Origin: Carnobacterium_B sp045617425
GTDB taxonomy: Bacteria; Bacillota; Bacilli; Lactobacillales; Carnobacteriaceae
Direction of reading: 5' to 3'
DNA length: 64,000 nucleotides
NCBI RefSeq assembly: GCF_045617425.1
Contig: NZ_JAZLIO010000011.1
Span: forward strand, 42,680 to 106,679
Position 1 is the stretch's first letter. The number at the start of each line of letters is the position of its first letter. Below the pieces are notes generated by a model, which worked only from the letters and a program-made list of their open reading frames with translations, had not been told where the DNA came from and did not search any database. A program made the translations under genes and the position numbers. This document shows positions 60,633 to 64,000 of this stretch, one piece after another.

Positions 60633-62810
60633 TTAAATGGTACAGCTCTCACAAGCATTTGAACCAATCTCTTCTGAATTTTCAGTAAATGTACGAACGT
60701 AGTAAATAGATTTTACACCTTTTTTCCAAGCATAGTGACGTAAAATATTTAAATCACGAGTCGTTTGTTTGGTTGTACGTCCATTTTTCCACTCATACAA
60801 CCCATCAGGAATTTCAGAGCGTAAGAAGAGTGTTAAACTCATACCTTGATCAATATGTTTTTGGGCTGCTGCATAAACATCAATCACTTGACGCATATCC
60901 ATATCATAAGCTGACTTATAATAAGGCATTGTGTCATTTGATAAGAAAGGTGCCGGGTAGTAAGTTTTCCCCGTCTTCTTCTCTTGACGTTCTTCAATCA
61001 AACGTGTGATTGGATGCAAACTAGATGATGTTTCGTTTACGTAACTAATTGAACCTGTTGGCGCTACAGCTAAACGGTTCTGATGATATAAACCGTCACT
61101 CATTACCGCTTCTTTTAAAGCTGCCCAATCTTCTATAGTAGGTACTTGGATCCCATCAAACAAGTGTTGAACTTTTTCACTTGAAAAAACAAAATTTTCG
61201 TTGATGTACTTATCAAAATAAGTCCCATTCGCATATTTCGATTTTTCAAAATTATAAAAAGTCGTACCTCTTTCTTTCGCTACTTTATTACTAGATACTA
61301 ACGTATAGTAATTTAACAACTTAAAGTACACATCCGTAAATTCAACGGATTCTGGTGAACCGTAGTGAATTTGATTCAATGCTAAATACGTGTGCAGTCC
61401 CATTGCGCCAAGACCAATCGTATGGTATTTATCGTTACCATTTTTAATTGACGGTACAGCATCAATACTTGATTGGTCAGTAACCATCGTTAAAGCCCGC
61501 ACCATAGTGTCAATTGAGGTTCCAAAATCAGGAGACTTCATCAAGTTCACGATATTCGTTGAACCAAGATTGCAACTGATATCTGTTCCTAAATGCTCAT
61601 AGGTTTGATCGTTATTGATCATTGAAGGTTCTTGGATCTGTAAGATTTCACTACATAAGTTACTCATTGTAATTGTTCCATAAACTGGATTTTCACGATT
61701 TGCTGTATCGACGTTAATAATATAAGGATACCCAGATTCTTGTTGCAATTTAGAAATTTCATTTTCTAATTCACGAGCACTAATTTTTGATTTACGTATT
61801 TCTTCATTGTTAACCATGTTATCGTATTCTTTAGTAATATCGATATAAGCAAACGGTTCTCCATAGATACGTTCGACATCATATGGACTAAATAGATACA
61901 TCTGCTCGTCGTGTGCTGCTAATTCATAGAATTTATCCGGCACAACTAGTCCAAGAGAAAGAGTTTTTACACGAATTTTTTCATCTGCATTCTCTTTTTT
62001 TGTTGAAAGAAACGAAACAATATCTGGATGGAAGACATTCAAATAAACAGCCCCTGCTCCATTACGTTGACCAAGTTGATTAGAATAACTGAAACTATCT
62101 TCTAATAATTTCATTACTGGAACAACTCCACTTGAAGCATTGTCGATTTTTTTGATTGGATCGCCAGAAGCTCGTAAATTCGATAAATTCACTCCTACTC
62201 CGCCTCCAATACGAGACAATTGCAATGCACTATTCACAACACGACCGATACTATTCATATCATCTGTTGCTTGAATCAAGAAACAAGAAACCAATTCTCC
62301 ACGTCTTTTACGGCCAGCATTTAGAAATGTCGGAGTAGCTGGTTGGTACCGTTGATTCACAATTTCATCTGCAAGTCTACTCGCCAATTCTGTGTCTCCA
62401 TCTGCTAAATATAATGCATTGAAAACGATCCGGTCTTCATAGCGTTCTAAGAAACGTTCTCCGTCATTTGTTTTAAGGGCATATTGAGTATAAAATTTAA
62501 ATGCAGACATAAATGAACGAAATCTAAATTTACGGCTATAGATATCATCAAACAACGCACGCACAAATGCTCTGTCGTATTTTAATAAAAATTCTTCCTC
62601 TATATAATCTTCTTCAATTAAATAATTCAATTTTTCATCTAGAGTATAGAAGAAAACTGTATTCGGATTTACGTGTTCTAAAAAATAAGCTCGTACAGCT
62701 TCACGATCCTTGTTCAAAGGAATTTTTCCATCTACAGGTCTATTCAGTTCATTGTTTAACTTAAAATACGTAACTTCTTTTGGCTTTGATGCTAATTTAG
62801 GTTTATCCAA
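60633..62810 (-). CDS. nrdE: Ribonucleotide reductase class Ib, alpha subunit
   Basis: Reduces ribonucleoside diphosphates to deoxynucleotides; 725 residues. Catalytic residues are visible in GELVSCFLIQATDD (redox Cys) and TMSNLCSEILQ (thiyl radical Cys with Asn and Glu). The C-terminal ACESCTI tail carries the cysteine pair that is re-reduced by NrdH. Allosteric and barrel blocks such as SRIGGGVGVNLSNLRASGDP are intact. It starts with TTG at 62810, overlapping nrdI by 8 nt. Confidence 0.96.
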   Translation of the reverse strand: MDKPKLASKPKEVTYFKLNNELNRPVDGKIPLNKDREAVRAYFLEHVNPNTVFFYTLDEKLNYLIEEDYIEEEFLLKYDRAFVRALFDDIYSRKFRFRSFMSAFKFYTQYALKTNDGERFLERYEDRIVFNALYLADGDTELASRLADEIVNQRYQPATPTFLNAGRKRRGELVSCFLIQATDDMNSIGRVVNSALQLSRIGGGVGVNLSNLRASGDPIKKIDNASSGVVPVMKLLEDSFSYSNQLGQRNGAGAVYLNVFHPDIVSFLSTKKENADEKIRVKTLSLGLVVPDKFYELAAHDEQMYLFSPYDVERIYGEPFAYIDITKEYDNMVNNEEIRKSKISARELENEISKLQQESGYPYIINVDTANRENPVYGTITMSNLCSEILQIQEPSMINNDQTYEHLGTDISCNLGSTNIVNLMKSPDFGTSIDTMVRALTMVTDQSSIDAVPSIKNGNDKYHTIGLGAMGLHTYLALNQIHYGSPESVEFTDVYFKLLNYYTLVSSNKVAKERGTTFYNFEKSKYANGTYFDKYINENFVFSSEKVQHLFDGIQVPTIEDWAALKEAVMSDGLYHQNRLAVAPTGSISYVNETSSSLHPITRLIEERQEKKTGKTYYPAPFLSNDTMPYYKSAYDMDMRQVIDVYAAAQKHIDQGMSLTLFLRSEIPDGLYEWKNGRTTKQTTRDLNILRHYAWKKGVKSIYYVRTFTENSEEIGSNACESCTI

Positions 62811-63168
62811 TTTTATTCACCGCTTTCTTTAGTTGTACAACATCTTCTTCGTTACCTTGAAATTCAAAGGTATGTAGGAGTGGAACTTGATAATCACGGG
62901 CTAAATCTTTGGCTGTAAAAGCGAAAAGCTTACCAAAATTTAAATTCCCACCACCTGCAACTCCTTTAAAGTAGTCTTTATTATCAGCTGTTTCAATAAA
63001 ATCATTTAATAGATCCGTAGCTTCTTTATCATAGGTAGGGGTGATAATGATAAACGGTTCATTTAAAGCAAGATATGGATTCGTTGGCGTCAACTCCAGC
63101 GAATCCATATCTAATTTTTTAACAAACTTTCGTGTTTGGCCTGTTAAACTAATGTAAACAACTTTCAT
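62803..63168 (-). CDS. nrdI: NrdI, flavodoxin-like activator of NrdF
   Basis: 121 residues. Supplies the oxidant that assembles the dimanganese-tyrosyl cofactor in NrdF. It starts MKVVYISLTGQTRKFVKKL with the phosphate loop, and has the flavin block KGVAGGGNLNFGKLFAFTAK. Overlaps nrdH by 4 nt and nrdE by 8 nt, so the four genes are translated as a coupled set. Confidence 0.94.
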   Translation of the reverse strand: MKVVYISLTGQTRKFVKKLDMDSLELTPTNPYLALNEPFIIITPTYDKEATDLLNDFIETADNKDYFKGVAGGGNLNFGKLFAFTAKDLARDYQVPLLHTFEFQGNEEDVVQLKKAVNKIG

Positions 63169-63398
63169 ACTAATTGATCAAGGAGATCTGGGCGAAATCC
63201 ATTAAATGCTTCTTGTCCTTCAACCGAAATAACCGGAACAGAGCTGAACCCAAGTTCTTTGACTTCATTTAATGCTTCTTCTGATTCAAAAATATCTTTT
63301 ACTTCGTAAGACACACCTTTATCTTCTAAATATTTTTTAGTGAAGTTACATTGCATACAATTTGGTTTAGAATAAACAATAATCGTTTTTTGAGTCAT
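63165..63398 (-). CDS. nrdH: NrdH, glutaredoxin-like electron donor
   Basis: 77 residues. Thioredoxin-fold donor for the class Ib reductase, with the redox motif CMQC near the N-terminus (YSKPNCMQCNFTKKYLEDKG) and the C-terminal FSSVPVISVEGQEAFNGFRP that contains the cis-proline. AAGGAG precedes the ATG by about 8 nt. It is the first gene of the operon and lies next to the NrdR boxes. Confidence 0.95.
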   Translation of the reverse strand: MTQKTIIVYSKPNCMQCNFTKKYLEDKGVSYEVKDIFESEEALNEVKELGFSSVPVISVEGQEAFNGFRPDLLDQLV

Positions 63399-63492
63399 CC
63401 TACATTCTCCTTTAAGCTTTTTTAAAATGATCTTTCTTCTATTTCTCTAGTTGTATTCTACACTTATTTCTCTCTACTGGCAAATAAATAAA

Positions 63493-63508
63493 CCACTATA
63501 TATAGTGG
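63493..63508. promoter_or_regulatory. NrdR box 1
   Basis: CCACTATATATAGTGG, a perfect 16-bp palindrome matching the NrdR consensus acaCwATATAtwGtgt. It lies downstream of the promoter in the nrdH leader. Confidence 0.85.
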
Positions 63509-63532
63509 TTTTCCTATTGACATATTCATTTT

Positions 63533-63548
63533 TTTCTATATATAGTGT
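63533..63548. promoter_or_regulatory. NrdR box 2
   Basis: The CTATATATAG core again, 40 bp from box 1, about four helical turns. This pairing of boxes on one face of the helix is the hallmark of NrdR operators. It overlaps the -10 of the operon. Confidence 0.85.
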
Positions 63549-63568
63549 TCCGAAATATTGCTTGTGAA
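63539..63568 (-). promoter_or_regulatory. nrdHIEF promoter
   Basis: TTCACA (63563-63568) and TATATA (63539-63544) are 18 nt apart on the minus strand, giving a leader of about 130 nt. The 480-nt stretch 63399-63876 holds only these control sites and the tRNA terminator; no gene is visible. On the plus strand TTGACA (63517-63522) and TATAGT (63541-63546) form another promoter-like pair without a gene behind it. Confidence 0.55.
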
Positions 63569-63825
63569 CATTAAAGCGAGAAGAACCTTGAATAGAATTG
63601 TATCCAAAAACAGTTCCGTGTACTTTTCACATTTAAAATAAAGAGAAATAAATATAAAAAAAAGGAAAACTTTTTTTTGGCTGTACAGTAATCTACCATT
63701 TTCAGAAATATAGAATATTTTTACATTTTTCTGAATAATTCTTTTAAACCGTTTTAGAAGTACCTAGATGAGAAGGAAGATTATTTAATGAATAATTTAA
63801 AAATCTTATCTTTTTATTTCCACAT

Positions 63826-63870
63826 GAAAAAAAGTTAGAAAAGCTGACTATTCAACTTTTCTAACTTTTC
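63826..63870 (-). terminator. tRNA-Arg terminator
   Basis: AAAAGTTAGAAAAG pairs with CTTTTCTAACTTTT; on the minus strand a T run follows. It is directly downstream of the tRNA. Confidence 0.8.
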
Positions 63871-63876
63871 ATTTGA

Positions 63877-63950
63877 TGTCTCAGGAGAGATTCGAACTCC
63901 CGACCGTCCGCTTAGAACGCGGATGCTCTATCCAACTGAGGTACTGTGAC
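63877..63950 (-). tRNA. tRNA-Arg (anticodon TCT, reads AGA/AGG)
   Basis: A 74-nt cloverleaf on the minus strand: acceptor GTCACAG/CTGAGAC, anticodon stem TCCGC/GCGGA with loop GTTCTAA (anticodon at 63914-63916), T arm GGGAG-TTCGAAT-CTCTC with one G-U pair, discriminator A. Two irregularities are visible: A-A at position 4-69 of the acceptor stem and C-C at 10-25 of the D stem, where most tRNA-Arg(TCT) have pairs. CCA is not encoded. It is probably functional but could be a weakened copy. Confidence 0.85.
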
Positions 63951-64000
63951 ATGTACTAGCACCAAAATTAATTATAGGTAATAATGAATAAATAGACAAC

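Noticed and set aside
63517..63546. Plus-strand promoter-like pair near the NrdR boxes
   Set aside because: No gene or structured RNA follows on the plus strand; probably overlaps by chance with the NrdR site sequence.
1..64000. CRISPR arrays, rRNA operons, integrative elements or toxin-antitoxin pairs
   Set aside because: No spaced direct repeats, rRNA sequence, integrase other than XerC, or paired small toxin and antitoxin ORFs were found.

Overview
The window is low-GC Firmicutes DNA with Lactobacillales gene order, most likely Carnobacteriaceae and probably close to Carnobacterium (genus is inference). The evidence is the xerC-hslV-hslU-codY block, the fabT-fabH-acpP-fabK-fabD-fabG-fabF-accB-fabZ-accC-accD-accA block with a FabK-type enoyl reductase, the plsY/parE-parC arrangement, nrdHIEF with NrdR boxes, and many TTG starts behind good ribosome binding sites. 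Nearly all of it is core chromosome. I see no prophage, CRISPR array or intact insertion sequence.

Layout. 1-1239: 5' part of pflB. 1.5-6 kb: parC-parE, facing plsY. 7-15.3 kb: a LacX-like epimerase, the CodY/HslVU/XerC operon, topA and dprA. 15.4-19.2 kb: apt and recJ; recJ is split by an 894-nt group II intron that encodes no protein. 19.4-24.8 kb: degV, a DUF1836 regulator, a LapA-like membrane protein, an SDR with rnz, and obgE. 25.2-31 kb: a membrane-anchored cyclophilin, the fructose operon fruR-fruK-fruA and a cation diffusion facilitator. 31-42 kb: an amino-acid ABC transporter, a 54-residue ORF, a MazG-like protein, hemL-hemA, engB, clpX, tig, a TPR-like protein and an unknown 102-residue protein. 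42-52 kb: the type II fatty acid synthesis cluster. 52.2-59.5 kb: an accessory stretch with a DUF2187 protein, a MarR regulator, two tandem non-coding transcription units, an NADPH:FMN reductase, a CBS-domain protein, a CDP-alcohol phosphatidyltransferase, two paralogous lipoproteins and a DUF975 membrane protein. 59.6-63.6 kb: the class Ib ribonucleotide reductase operon. 63.88-63.95 kb: tRNA-Arg(TCT).

Two things stand out. First, recJ is interrupted inside its motif I (DYDADG), within the codon for a metal-binding aspartate. The insert has GTGCG and AT ends, a complete domain V and candidate EBS1 and EBS2 pairings with the 5' exon. Its exact removal restores a 777-residue RecJ, so the exonuclease should depend on RNA splicing, probably helped by a maturase encoded elsewhere. 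Second, the 850-nt gap at 53231-54092 holds two consecutive units on the minus strand. Each has a promoter element, a run of strong hairpins with long-range pairings, and an intrinsic terminator. They look like two structured RNAs of about 265 and 320 nt that I cannot assign to a known family.

Regulatory sites visible in the sequence include three FabT boxes before fabT, two NrdR boxes before nrdH, three tandem 10-bp repeats before fruR, and palindromes before the reductase gene and between the divergent amino-acid transporter and small-ORF promoters. Most operons end in clear hairpin terminators, several of them shared by convergent genes.
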